Shown piece after piece: positions 8,521 through 16,116 of a DNA stretch of 36,192 bases; position 1 is the first letter of the stretch; every line of letters starts with the position of its first letter. The DNA is from Burkholderiales bacterium (GTDB lineage Bacteria; Pseudomonadota; Gammaproteobacteria; Burkholderiales; Burkholderiaceae_B). The notes below the pieces were generated by a model. The model saw only the letters and a program-made list of their open reading frames with translations, was not told the origin of the DNA and did not search any database. Position numbers and translations under genes: made by a program. The stretch covers positions 1 to 36,192 of the forward strand of contig JAJTDO010000005.1 in NCBI GenBank assembly GCA_021300475.1. Reading direction: 5' to 3'.

Positions 8521-9075
8521 TCACAGCGTCAAGTCAATCGGCGTGGCGTAGGGCACAGAATAAGTCCACATATCTTGCTCAGAAATAATTTTCGCATTGA
8601 GCAAGGCCATTCGGACAATGCCTGCATGGGTAACAACAACCGTTACCCCACCTTGAGGCTGGAGCTCAAGATCGTGCTTGAACGCCAGCCAGCGCTCCAT
8701 CAAATCTGAAACACTTTCCGACCCACCCGGTTTGAAATGCCAGGGGTCTTGCGCCCAAGCATCCAATTGAGTCCGTTCAATGTCAGACCAAGCCAAGTTT
8801 TCCCAAGAACCAAAGTTCATTTCCAACAACCGGGTTGAGATAATCGGCGTTGCAGCCGACATTTTGCTGGCCAAGGTCTGCGAAAAATTGGCACATCGCA
8901 ACAGTGGGCTTGAATACCATTGGGCGGTTCGCCCTTTCAGCAAACCTTGCAAGGCACCGAAGGCCAAACCAATGGAAGCACTGAAGGTGTCTTCGTCTGG
9001 CAAACAATCGGTTTGACCGTAGCACAACCCTTCTGCGGCATTAATTTTCGGATGCCTCAACAAAATCAGTTTCAT
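8521..9075 (-). CDS. cobC: Histidine phosphatase, probable alpha-ribazole phosphatase
   Basis: A 184-aa histidine (phosphoglycerate-mutase-like) phosphatase. In cobalamin assembly CobC removes phosphate from alpha-ribazole-5'-phosphate or from adenosylcobalamin-5'-phosphate. The catalytic motif at the N-terminus is MKLILLRHPKI (Arg7, His8), with Pro where many members have Gly, and the second catalytic histidine is in VVVTHAGIVRM. GLCYGQTD is typical of CobC-like enzymes. The start at 9075 overlaps the cobS stop in an ATGA junction; the longer reading frame upstream is cobS sequence in another frame. It is the last gene of the B12 operon. Assignment as CobC rests largely on context. Confidence 0.85.
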   Translation of the reverse strand: MKLILLRHPKINAAEGLCYGQTDCLPDEDTFSASIGLAFGALQGLLKGRTAQWYSSPLLRCANFSQTLASKMSAATPIISTRLLEMNFGSWENLAWSDIERTQLDAWAQDPWHFKPGGSESVSDLMERWLAFKHDLELQPQGGVTVVVTHAGIVRMALLNAKIISEQDMWTYSVPYATPIDLTL

Positions 9076-9911
9076 CAGACCGGAATGCCTGCGAAAAATG
9101 CACAAATGACCAAGTAGCAGGTCAGCTCGCAAATTTGTTGGGTTGCCCCCAAACAATCGCCCGTGTAACCGCCGATTCTGTGCTTGAAATAAAAGCCACA
9201 GACGCCGGCCGCAAAAAACATCAACACCAAGCAGGTCAGTGTCAGAAACCAGAACTCACTGACAGACAACGCCGCCTGTTGCAAACCTGAAAAACTCGAA
9301 AAGGAATCTGCACCGTAAAAACACAACAATGCCAAAGCAAAAGAAAACATCCAATGCGAGATTCGCATCTGATTGCCCAGCGGTTTAGTTTTGCTGTGCT
9401 CGGCGTCGCCGACATGCTCGAAAAATATGATCAGCAAAGTGGCGCAGAGGCGACTGAAGGTATGTGCGAACAACAACGCAAAAACAATATGGGTCAGCGG
9501 AATTTCAGTGAGCACAACGAATTTTGCCAACAACATCCAGGTAAGCCCCATGGAACCATAGGCCCCGACGCGTGAGTCTTTCATGATGGTCAGTATTTTT
9601 TCAGGGGTATAGCCACCCCCCATGCCATCGCAGACATCGGCCCATCCGTCCTCATGAAAACCGCCGGTGAGCAACAAGCCCAAAGCCATTGTGATTACGA
9701 GACTGACTGACAGGGGCAGCCATGCCAAAAAACAGAACAGCAAGCCAGATTGCAAGATGCCCACCAACAAGCCCACCAAGGGGAAGTAGCGCAGACTTTG
9801 TGACAACCACTCCACCTTGAAACCCAGGAAGGAAGGCACAGGAATACGCGTCAGAAATTGCAGGGCCACCAGAAAAAGTAAGGCCTCATGCTTTAAAAAC
9901 AAGGGGATCAC
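9075..9911 (-). CDS. cobS: Adenosylcobinamide-GDP ribazoletransferase (cobalamin synthase)
   Basis: Integral membrane enzyme joining adenosylcobinamide-GDP and alpha-ribazole (or its phosphate) to complete cobalamin. It is 278 aa with about seven hydrophobic segments. The family motif HEDGWADVCDGMGGG is at about residues 86-100, followed by the metal-binding DSRVGAYG loop. The N-terminus has the common LVALQFLTRIPVP sequence. It is translationally coupled by ATGA overlaps to btuD upstream and cobC downstream. Identity is secure. Confidence 0.93.
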   Translation of the reverse strand: MIPLFLKHEALLFLVALQFLTRIPVPSFLGFKVEWLSQSLRYFPLVGLLVGILQSGLLFCFLAWLPLSVSLVITMALGLLLTGGFHEDGWADVCDGMGGGYTPEKILTIMKDSRVGAYGSMGLTWMLLAKFVVLTEIPLTHIVFALLFAHTFSRLCATLLIIFFEHVGDAEHSKTKPLGNQMRISHWMFSFALALLCFYGADSFSSFSGLQQAALSVSEFWFLTLTCLVLMFFAAGVCGFYFKHRIGGYTGDCLGATQQICELTCYLVICAFFAGIPV

Positions 9912-10768
9912 GGTACGTCCGGAAAAAAAGGAAGAGAGCCTTGTGAATTTCCCAAGTCTGCTGCTTCTGTTCGTGTATGAGGGGGAATAAAGAAAAAACG
10001 GGTGCCATCAAGAGAAATTTCCCGTACCTCGCAACGGTAGGCTTGCGACAGATTTGAGGCGTGAAGCACCTCACCCACGGGGCCGGCAATACAAACACCG
10101 TCGCCGAGCATCAAAAGTACATGGGTTGAACACATCAGCGCCTGATTTGGGTCGTGGGTGATCCAGACCACGCCGGCGCCCTTCTGTGCCAAAAGATTCA
10201 TGCGATTGAGAACAACGCGCTGGTGGCGAAGATCGAGTGCAGACAAAGGCTCATCCAGCAAATACAACGAAGCTTGCTGGGCCAGACAGGCCGCCAGACC
10301 GACGCGACGTTTTTCCCCGCCGGACAGTTGCCGGACGATGCGATTTTCATAACCCGCCAACCCGACATCGGCCAAGGCATCTTCCGCCAGATGAATATCG
10401 TTGGACTCATCCCGAAACAAAGACGACGCGTACGGATGCCGCCCTAAAAGCACCCTTTCAACAACGGTTACGGAAAGCGACTCGGTTTCATGTTGAGGCA
10501 ACCACGCCAGCGTTCTGGCACGGGACTGTGCGCTGATGCGCAACAAGGATTTGCCCGCCAAATCGACCTGCCCTGCATCCGGTGGCAAATAGTTGGACAT
10601 GACGGCCAACAAAGAACTTTTACCGACGCCGTTTTCGCCCAATACGCTCCAGATTTCGCCAGCGCGAACTTCGAGGTTCAGACCATTGAAAAGCGTATGG
10701 GCACCACGAAACAAACAGACATCTTTCAACGCGATTAACACAGGAGAGTTCGAATCGGTGCCAGCCAT
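9908..10768 (-). CDS. btuD: ABC transporter ATP-binding protein, vitamin B12 import
   Basis: A 286-aa ATPase of the FecCD/BtuCD importer class that powers corrinoid uptake across the inner membrane. Walker A GENGVGKSS (about 44-52), signature LSGGEKRRV (about 145-153), Walker B SLYLLDEP, then SALDLRHQ and the switch His in VVWITHDPNQA are all intact. A C-terminal extension of about 35 residues past the domain ends in the overlap with cobS. It follows btuC with a gap of 2 nt. Assignment to B12 rather than siderophore rests on the riboswitch and cob neighbours. Confidence 0.9.
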   Translation of the reverse strand: MAGTDSNSPVLIALKDVCLFRGAHTLFNGLNLEVRAGEIWSVLGENGVGKSSLLAVMSNYLPPDAGQVDLAGKSLLRISAQSRARTLAWLPQHETESLSVTVVERVLLGRHPYASSLFRDESNDIHLAEDALADVGLAGYENRIVRQLSGGEKRRVGLAACLAQQASLYLLDEPLSALDLRHQRVVLNRMNLLAQKGAGVVWITHDPNQALMCSTHVLLMLGDGVCIAGPVGEVLHASNLSQAYRCEVREISLDGTRFFFIPPHTRTEAADLGNSQGSLPFFPDVP

Positions 10769-10770
10769 GT

Positions 10771-11781
10771 TCAGTGCCCCCTTCTCTGCAAGAGATAAAG
10801 AAATACCGGCGCACCGATCAGAGCGGTGACAACACCAACGGGCAATTGCTGGGGCGCCAACAAAAGACGTGCCACCATGTCCGACAATACCAACAAGGAG
10901 GCGCCACCGAACACACTGGCCGGGATTAACCAGCGGTGATCATTGCTGACGACCAACCTGACCGCATGGGGAATGATGAGCCCGAGAAAACCAATGAGGC
11001 CGGCAGAGGTAACGGCAAAGGCTGTCATCAGGGCGGACAGCAAGTAGACACGCAGACGCAGACGGTGCGCATCCAAACCCAAGGCGTGTGCACTTTCCGA
11101 CCCCAGACCCAGCACATTGAGTTTGCGCGACATTGGCCAAGCGATAAAAAATGACACGATCAAAATAATCAGAGGGGGAAACCACAGGCCGGACGACAGG
11201 TCTCCGAGCAACCAGAGCACCATGCCGCGCAAAACGCCTTCGGGCGCAAGACTCAACAACAGAGAACTCAAGGCGCCAGAAAATGCGGCCACCGCTACGC
11301 CCGTGAGCAACCAGCTCACCTGCCCGCCGAGGTCTGTTCCGTAACCTCGCTGAGCAAAAATGAATACCAGCAAAATGACCAGTAAAGCGCCTACAAACGC
11401 ACCGGCATAAACCGCCAGCATGCTGCTGGTGATCAGCAGACACAAGAGGGCCCCGACACTGGCACCACCGGAAATACCCAGTACGTAAGGATCAGCCAAC
11501 GGATTACGCAACAACACTTGCATCAAAACGCCAGACAGGGACAGCAAGCCCCCCACCGCCATGGCGGTGAGCGTTCTAGGCAAACGCAGTTCGTACAAAA
11601 TACTGAGCTCGAACTGCAAAGCCTCGGGGTCGTTGAGCGGAACAGACCACAGCGCACCCGATTCCGAATAAATGACGCTGGCAAAAAAACTGAGCAGCAT
11701 GAACAAGAAAAGACTCGCTACAAACAGCCAGCGGCTTTTGGTGGAGCGCAGGGGAAGTGTTTTCACTGTTGAGTGGCTCAT
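10771..11781 (-). CDS. btuC: ABC transporter permease, vitamin B12 import
   Basis: A 336-aa FecCD-family permease with about ten membrane segments. The block ELRLPRTLTAMAVGGLLSLSGVLMQ near residue 60 and the GLIGFLGLIIPHAVRLVV motif toward the C-terminus are diagnostic; the latter forms the coupling contact with BtuD. The start is placed at the ATG at 11781, which overlaps the btuF stop (ATGA). A longer frame to 11814 exists but lies inside btuF. Substrate is inferred from the B12 riboswitch and neighbours. Confidence 0.9.
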   Translation of the reverse strand: MSHSTVKTLPLRSTKSRWLFVASLFLFMLLSFFASVIYSESGALWSVPLNDPEALQFELSILYELRLPRTLTAMAVGGLLSLSGVLMQVLLRNPLADPYVLGISGGASVGALLCLLITSSMLAVYAGAFVGALLVILLVFIFAQRGYGTDLGGQVSWLLTGVAVAAFSGALSSLLLSLAPEGVLRGMVLWLLGDLSSGLWFPPLIILIVSFFIAWPMSRKLNVLGLGSESAHALGLDAHRLRLRVYLLSALMTAFAVTSAGLIGFLGLIIPHAVRLVVSNDHRWLIPASVFGGASLLVLSDMVARLLLAPQQLPVGVVTALIGAPVFLYLLQRRGH

Positions 11782-12680
11782 GGTGCCACCCTGGCTTTGT
11801 CCATGGAAGCGCACAACTTTTCCAGACCATCGAGGATTCTAGGGCCGGAACGTACCAAGAGATCGGGCGGCAATTCAATGATCTGCTGATGGGCAACCGC
11901 CTTGACTTTTTTCCAGCGCAACCATGGCCCCGCCCAGTTCGCGTTTCCCGCGGTATTTTTAGAAAAAACGATGAGATCGGGGTTGGCCCGGACCACTGCC
12001 TCAGTGCTGACAGTGGGCGTCAGCAAAGGCAGGTCAGCAAAAATATTGCGCCCACCGCAGAGTTGTATGCCTTGGGAAATCAGTTGTTGCCGATTGATTG
12101 TCATCAGGGGCCGGTCCCATACCTGATAAAAAACTGAGAGTTCTGCTTTGGGCTCTGCACTGATGCCCGACAAAACACTGAGGCGGTTTCGCCAGGATTC
12201 TATCTGCGGTTGCGCGGCGACTTCGGTACCAGCCAATTGAGACATCCACTGCATGTTGTCTGCAATGTTGCTTAATGTTTGAGGGTCGCTGTAGATGACA
12301 CGCAAGCCAAGCGCCTTCATTTGATCCACCTTTGCGTTGGCCGAGCCACGTCCCCAGACAATGACTGCATCTGGCTTCAAGCGCAACAGGCGCTCGAAAT
12401 CGACGTTGTCGTGTCTACCGACAATGGGCAGTTTTTTTGCAGCTTCGGGAAAATCGCTGAATTCACTGACACCCACAATGCTACTTTCTGCACCCACAAA
12501 ATAAAGCAGCTCGGTGATGTGAGGCGCCAATGAAACAATGCGCTTGGCAGGTGTGGCAAGGGTGAGGGTTTGACCAGCGTCGTCCATGAAGCTGATTTGC
12601 GCTTGAGCGCACACTGAAGAAACCAACAAGGACAGCCCTAAGACCACCTTGCCTAAACCTCGGACCCATTCAACACTCAA
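11778..12680 (-). CDS. btuF: Periplasmic cobalamin-binding protein of the B12 importer
   Basis: A 300-aa substrate-binding protein with a signal peptide (about residues 1-24, GKVVLGLSLLVSSVCAQA) followed by a periplasmic binding fold: AKRIVSLAPHITELLYFVGA at the start, LKPDAVIVWG, then a long backbone helix. The start is the TTG at 12680: its last two bases overlap the cobT stop (TTGA), a strong AGGGAGA Shine-Dalgarno lies 5-6 nt upstream, and it gives a sensible signal peptide. The much longer ATG frame to 12890 runs through cobT and makes no signal peptide. It hands corrinoids to BtuCD. Confidence 0.88.
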   Translation of the reverse strand: MSVEWVRGLGKVVLGLSLLVSSVCAQAQISFMDDAGQTLTLATPAKRIVSLAPHITELLYFVGAESSIVGVSEFSDFPEAAKKLPIVGRHDNVDFERLLRLKPDAVIVWGRGSANAKVDQMKALGLRVIYSDPQTLSNIADNMQWMSQLAGTEVAAQPQIESWRNRLSVLSGISAEPKAELSVFYQVWDRPLMTINRQQLISQGIQLCGGRNIFADLPLLTPTVSTEAVVRANPDLIVFSKNTAGNANWAGPWLRWKKVKAVAHQQIIELPPDLLVRSGPRILDGLEKLCASMDKARVAP

Positions 12681-13750
12681 ACTGACTCTCCCTTGTTGCT
12701 CACACCCGCCTCTGCGAATGTGGCCATGTTCGCATGCAAATCGCAAGCCGCCCTGATAAGCGGCAAAGCCAGTGCTGCGCCGGACCCCTCGCCCAACCTC
12801 ATGTCGAGTTGCATCAGGGGTTTTGCGTGCAAGGCCGCCATGACCGCTTGATGACCGTATTCTGCCGACTGGTGCGCAAAAACACACCAATGACGAACCG
12901 CCGGGTTAATTTTAACCGCAAGCAAGGTGGCCACCGTGGCAATAAAACCATCCACCAAAAAAGTAATGCCCGCCTGCGCGCATGCAATTGCCGCACCCGT
13001 GATGGCCGCAATTTCAAACCCACCTAGGGCAGCCAGAATGTCCGTTGGATTTTTGCCGGCAACAACAGTTTGGTGATGTGACAGGGCTTGCGCTATCAGC
13101 GAGATCTTACGCTGATATGCCGCCAGATTCACGCCGGTACCCCGGCCTACCAGCTGACGTGGATGGCTACCAAGAACCGCGCAGGCCAAAGCTGAGGCCG
13201 ACGTGGTGTTGCCAATGCCCATCTCGCCGGCAATAAAAAGATCACAACCCTGAGCTTTGGCTGCTTGAACTGCTTCAAACCCAACAGACAATGCTGCAGA
13301 CAGTTGCGTTTCCGACATAGCGGGGCATTCGGTAAAACAGGAAGTGCCTTGCGCAACCTTTGAACGCCGAACGCCGGCGAGTGCTTCATTCCCGCCCAAC
13401 ACTCCGACATCAACAACCGACAACGCGGCAGCGTGCTGCTTTGCAAGTACACAAATGGCAGCGCCGCCTGCGGAAAAGTTGGCGAGCATTTGAGCCGTGA
13501 CAGATTGCGGGTAAGCTGAAACACCCAGGGCGGCAACACCATGGTCAGCTGCAAAAATAGAGATATGCGGCGCATGAATGGCTGGAACAGGATTGCCCTG
13601 ATGCCCGGCCAACTGCACCACCAAAGACTCCAGACGCCCCAAGGAGCCACTGGGCTTGGTGAGTATGGATTGGCGGTGGAGTGCCAGCTGCGCAGCCCCA
13701 TGGTTTGGAGCTTGAGTTTTGTGAAACAACCAATCAAGGGACTGCAGCAT
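12677..13750 (-). CDS. cobT: Nicotinate-nucleotide-dimethylbenzimidazole phosphoribosyltransferase
   Basis: Activates the lower-ligand base by transferring phosphoribose from nicotinate mononucleotide, giving alpha-ribazole-5'-phosphate. At 357 aa it has the usual length. Visible motifs include LTKPSGSLGRLE near the N-terminus, the ISIFAADHGVAALGVSAYP block, GEMGIGNTTSASAL, and the C-terminal LGEGSGAALALPLI that contains the catalytic Glu. It lies 35 bp after btuB and overlaps btuF. The Shine-Dalgarno is weak. Together with cobS and cobC it provides most of the nucleotide-loop pathway. Confidence 0.95.
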   Translation of the reverse strand: MLQSLDWLFHKTQAPNHGAAQLALHRQSILTKPSGSLGRLESLVVQLAGHQGNPVPAIHAPHISIFAADHGVAALGVSAYPQSVTAQMLANFSAGGAAICVLAKQHAAALSVVDVGVLGGNEALAGVRRSKVAQGTSCFTECPAMSETQLSAALSVGFEAVQAAKAQGCDLFIAGEMGIGNTTSASALACAVLGSHPRQLVGRGTGVNLAAYQRKISLIAQALSHHQTVVAGKNPTDILAALGGFEIAAITGAAIACAQAGITFLVDGFIATVATLLAVKINPAVRHWCVFAHQSAEYGHQAVMAALHAKPLMQLDMRLGEGSGAALALPLIRAACDLHANMATFAEAGVSNKGESV

Positions 13751-13785
13751 TTTGGATTACACGCTTTAAATTAATTGAGGCAGGG

Positions 13786-15690
13786 TTAAAAGTTCACACG
13801 AACGGTGGCGCGGTAATTACGACCGAATTCGGGGTAAATGCCTCCAAAGTAAATTTGATTGGTGTAAGCCTTGTCAGTGATGTTGTTGGCCGCCAATGCC
13901 AACTGTAACGCGCCACAACTGTAGACATAGCGCAAATCGGCCACGCCATAGCCCGGCACTTTGAATTGTTCATTTTGCGGATCACTGCCTGCCGTCTGGT
14001 TGGAAACCAGCGTCAGATAACCTTCAAGACGGTGATTGTCATTCATTTGATACGAACCGTTCATGGCAAGCCGGCGCAAGGGCACCAGGGGTACCTGCTT
14101 ACCCTCAAAGGCACCGGCATCAAACCGTGCTGACATCAGCGTGGCTTTTACATTCAACTTGATGCGTTGCGTTGCCTGAACTTCAGCCAGGTAGTCAAGA
14201 CCACGTCTAAGCGTTGGGTCTAAGTTAAAGTTCAAAAACAGCATTGGGTCTAAATATATTTCATTCTCACCTTTGGATTCAAACACCCTCAGTGTGTTTT
14301 TAATTGACCCCGCTTTGTGCGTAAGTGACACCTCATTGGTGCGTGTTTCCTGCGTTTTTAAAAAAGCCGAACCCAATGCAGACGCACCATCTTCATTTGC
14401 ATTCGCTATGCGGAAAGCCCGAGCTGTTTTTGCACCCAATGAATAAGCCTCGGTAATTCGATAAACAGCACCCAACTCATGTGCCGTTGCATCTCGGTTG
14501 TCGACCCCGGCATCAGACTTCACTTTTTCGACCAATTCGCGCCTGACACCTGCAAGCAATGTAAGTGTGTTGCTAGGTGATATCTGAAACGAACCAAACA
14601 CAGCACGGTTCAATTGCTGAAGATTGTTTGTACCAAACATACTGACTGCCGCATAGTCCGTGTCACGTTGCTCCAAACCAATACTCGTTTTTACATTCAA
14701 GCCAGCAAATGTAGAAGGCAGCCTATAAATACCTGTAAATGAATCTTGACGGGTTTTGTTATCTCCAAAATTGCTAAATGACTCCTTGTCTTTCCTTGAA
14801 AAATCGAAAGACATTTCGCCAACCGGCAATATCTGAAAAATATTAAAGCTGTAGGTTTGAGAATCTGTTTTACCTGAGAAAGAAAGCTCACCCTGGCGTG
14901 GATTGGCAACAAACTGTTCTCGTGTGAGAGGACCTGGCGCTGTCAGCGTTGAACTGTCTTGCAGGGTTTGCAGGGTAATGCGGGTGGTTTCGCCACGCCA
15001 TGAAAAACTGGCTGCCCCGTTTTTATTTTTGAACGTATTAAAGTCGCGGTAACCGTCACCATAGTCGTTGGCTACGTTCACAAAAGCAGAAAAAGCACCC
15101 AATGTTTTTGTCGCTGACACACGGCCTTCGCGTTGGCCATAACTGCCGATGGTTGCACTGAGGGCGGTTGAATCCTGCGTTTTTACGTCTCGCTTGGTAA
15201 CAATGCGAACCACACCACCGGTGGCACCTTCGCCGTAGGCCACTGAGTTTGCACCCGCGATCAATTCAATTCGCTCAATCAATTCCAAGGGAATTGAGGA
15301 CAAACGGGCTGACGACAGGTCAGGCTCAGAAAGCCTGACATCGTCGAGGTACACAACGGTGTTGGAAATCGCCGTCTCACCAAAACCGCCTAAATCAATA
15401 ATTTTGTTTTTGCTGCCATCCATAGACGTGATGGCATACACCAGACCCAACTTTTCAATGGCCTCGGACAAATCGGTGAAGCCGCTTTTGCGGATGTCAT
15501 CGCCACGAATGACTGTCATGCCAGGAATAATCGCACTGTTGTCTTTTTCTTTGGCCAGACGCGTGGACACAATGGTGAGGTCGGGAATTTGATTGTCCGC
15601 CCAAACCACTGAACTTGCGCTGATGCAGGAAAGTACGCCGAGTTGAACAGCGCGAGGAAAAAAGGATGGTTTTTTTCTGTAAAACTTCAA
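13786..15690 (-). CDS. btuB: TonB-dependent outer membrane receptor, probable cobalamin receptor
   Basis: An outer-membrane beta-barrel of about 634 aa that takes up corrinoids using TonB energy. A signal peptide ends near SSVVWA, followed by a TonB-box-like DLTIVSTR, a plug domain (about 45-165, with VVYLDDVRLSEPDL and the IERIELIAGANSVAYG-GATGGVVRIVTK end motif), and a barrel closing with YRATVRVNF (terminal Phe). No ATG fits. Two TTG codons are possible: 15702, and 15690, which is preferred because GGAG lies 8 nt upstream of it. The B12 riboswitch directly upstream supports the substrate. It is first in the operon. Confidence 0.88.
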   Translation of the reverse strand: MKFYRKKPSFFPRAVQLGVLSCISASSVVWADNQIPDLTIVSTRLAKEKDNSAIIPGMTVIRGDDIRKSGFTDLSEAIEKLGLVYAITSMDGSKNKIIDLGGFGETAISNTVVYLDDVRLSEPDLSSARLSSIPLELIERIELIAGANSVAYGEGATGGVVRIVTKRDVKTQDSTALSATIGSYGQREGRVSATKTLGAFSAFVNVANDYGDGYRDFNTFKNKNGAASFSWRGETTRITLQTLQDSSTLTAPGPLTREQFVANPRQGELSFSGKTDSQTYSFNIFQILPVGEMSFDFSRKDKESFSNFGDNKTRQDSFTGIYRLPSTFAGLNVKTSIGLEQRDTDYAAVSMFGTNNLQQLNRAVFGSFQISPSNTLTLLAGVRRELVEKVKSDAGVDNRDATAHELGAVYRITEAYSLGAKTARAFRIANANEDGASALGSAFLKTQETRTNEVSLTHKAGSIKNTLRVFESKGENEIYLDPMLFLNFNLDPTLRRGLDYLAEVQATQRIKLNVKATLMSARFDAGAFEGKQVPLVPLRRLAMNGSYQMNDNHRLEGYLTLVSNQTAGSDPQNEQFKVPGYGVADLRYVYSCGALQLALAANNITDKAYTNQIYFGGIYPEFGRNYRATVRVNF

Positions 15691-15702
15691 AGGTTTCTCC
15701 AA

Positions 15703-15721
15703 TGCACGCCCGCCGCGTGCA
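15703..15721 (-). promoter_or_regulatory. Hairpin just upstream of the btuB ribosome binding site
   Basis: TGCACG and CGTGCA form a 6-bp stem with a 7-nt G/C loop, ending a few bases before the GGAG Shine-Dalgarno. It could influence ribosome access as part of the riboswitch output, but this is inference. Confidence 0.35.
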
Positions 15722-15867
15722 GTTATAAGCTGGAGAAGACAAAGAGGGGAAGATCACCATGACACGGGTGTTTTCAACACCGGTGCATCACACACTAAAA
15801 CCACTTGGACAGGGACCACCGCCCACTGCCTCCCCGCAGTGCCGAATGCCCATCAACTGCGGAGCCG

Positions 15868-16035
15868 ATGAGGTTTTAGGCCGGTATCCGGGCTTGAAAG
15901 ACTTGATAGGTCGCCTTCCCATCCTGTTTGGACAGTGGCATTTGACCTACCCACACTTTCTTACCGTTGCGGGGGCAGCACAGGCTTGGCACCTGTTTCC
16001 CGTTTAACCCGCCTTTAAAAGGGCGAGCACCTTGA
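15868..16035 (-). ncRNA. Cobalamin (AdoCbl) riboswitch aptamer
   Basis: On the minus strand the conserved cobalamin aptamer elements appear in order: GGGAAACAGGTGCCAAGCCTG, the hallmark GCTGCCCCCGCAACGGTAA, GCCACTG with GATGGGAAGGCG, and the B12 box AGCCCGGATACCGGCC (15879-15894). The first element is shown as GGGAA-x2-AGGTG in consensus terms. It lies between a good promoter and btuB, so it very likely represses the whole btuB-to-cobC operon when adenosylcobalamin is plentiful. Downstream sequence offers alternative pairings (see findings) but no U-tract terminator, suggesting translational or Rho-linked output. Confidence 0.93.
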
Positions 16036-16044
16036 ACGAGGCGA

Positions 16045-16072
16045 AGTATAGCAAAGCTTTTAAAAAACCAAA
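16045..16072 (-). promoter_or_regulatory. Promoter of the B12 operon
   Basis: The minus strand has an extended -10, TGC followed by TATACT (16045-16050), with a weak -35 around 16066-16072 (TTTGGT, 16-bp spacer). Transcription would start near 16038, just ahead of the riboswitch aptamer. Confidence 0.5.
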
Positions 16073-16116
16073 CTTGGAATCAGGACTAACCCCTAACCCG
16101 TCGGGGGACAAAACGC

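Noticed and set aside
12681-12890. N-terminal extension of btuF to an upstream ATG
   Set aside because: It lies inside cobT in another frame, gives no signal peptide, and the TTG at 12680 has a strong Shine-Dalgarno.
16081-16116. Possible terminator after spoVR
   Set aside because: There are C-rich and G-rich runs that can pair weakly, but no stable stem followed by a T-run.
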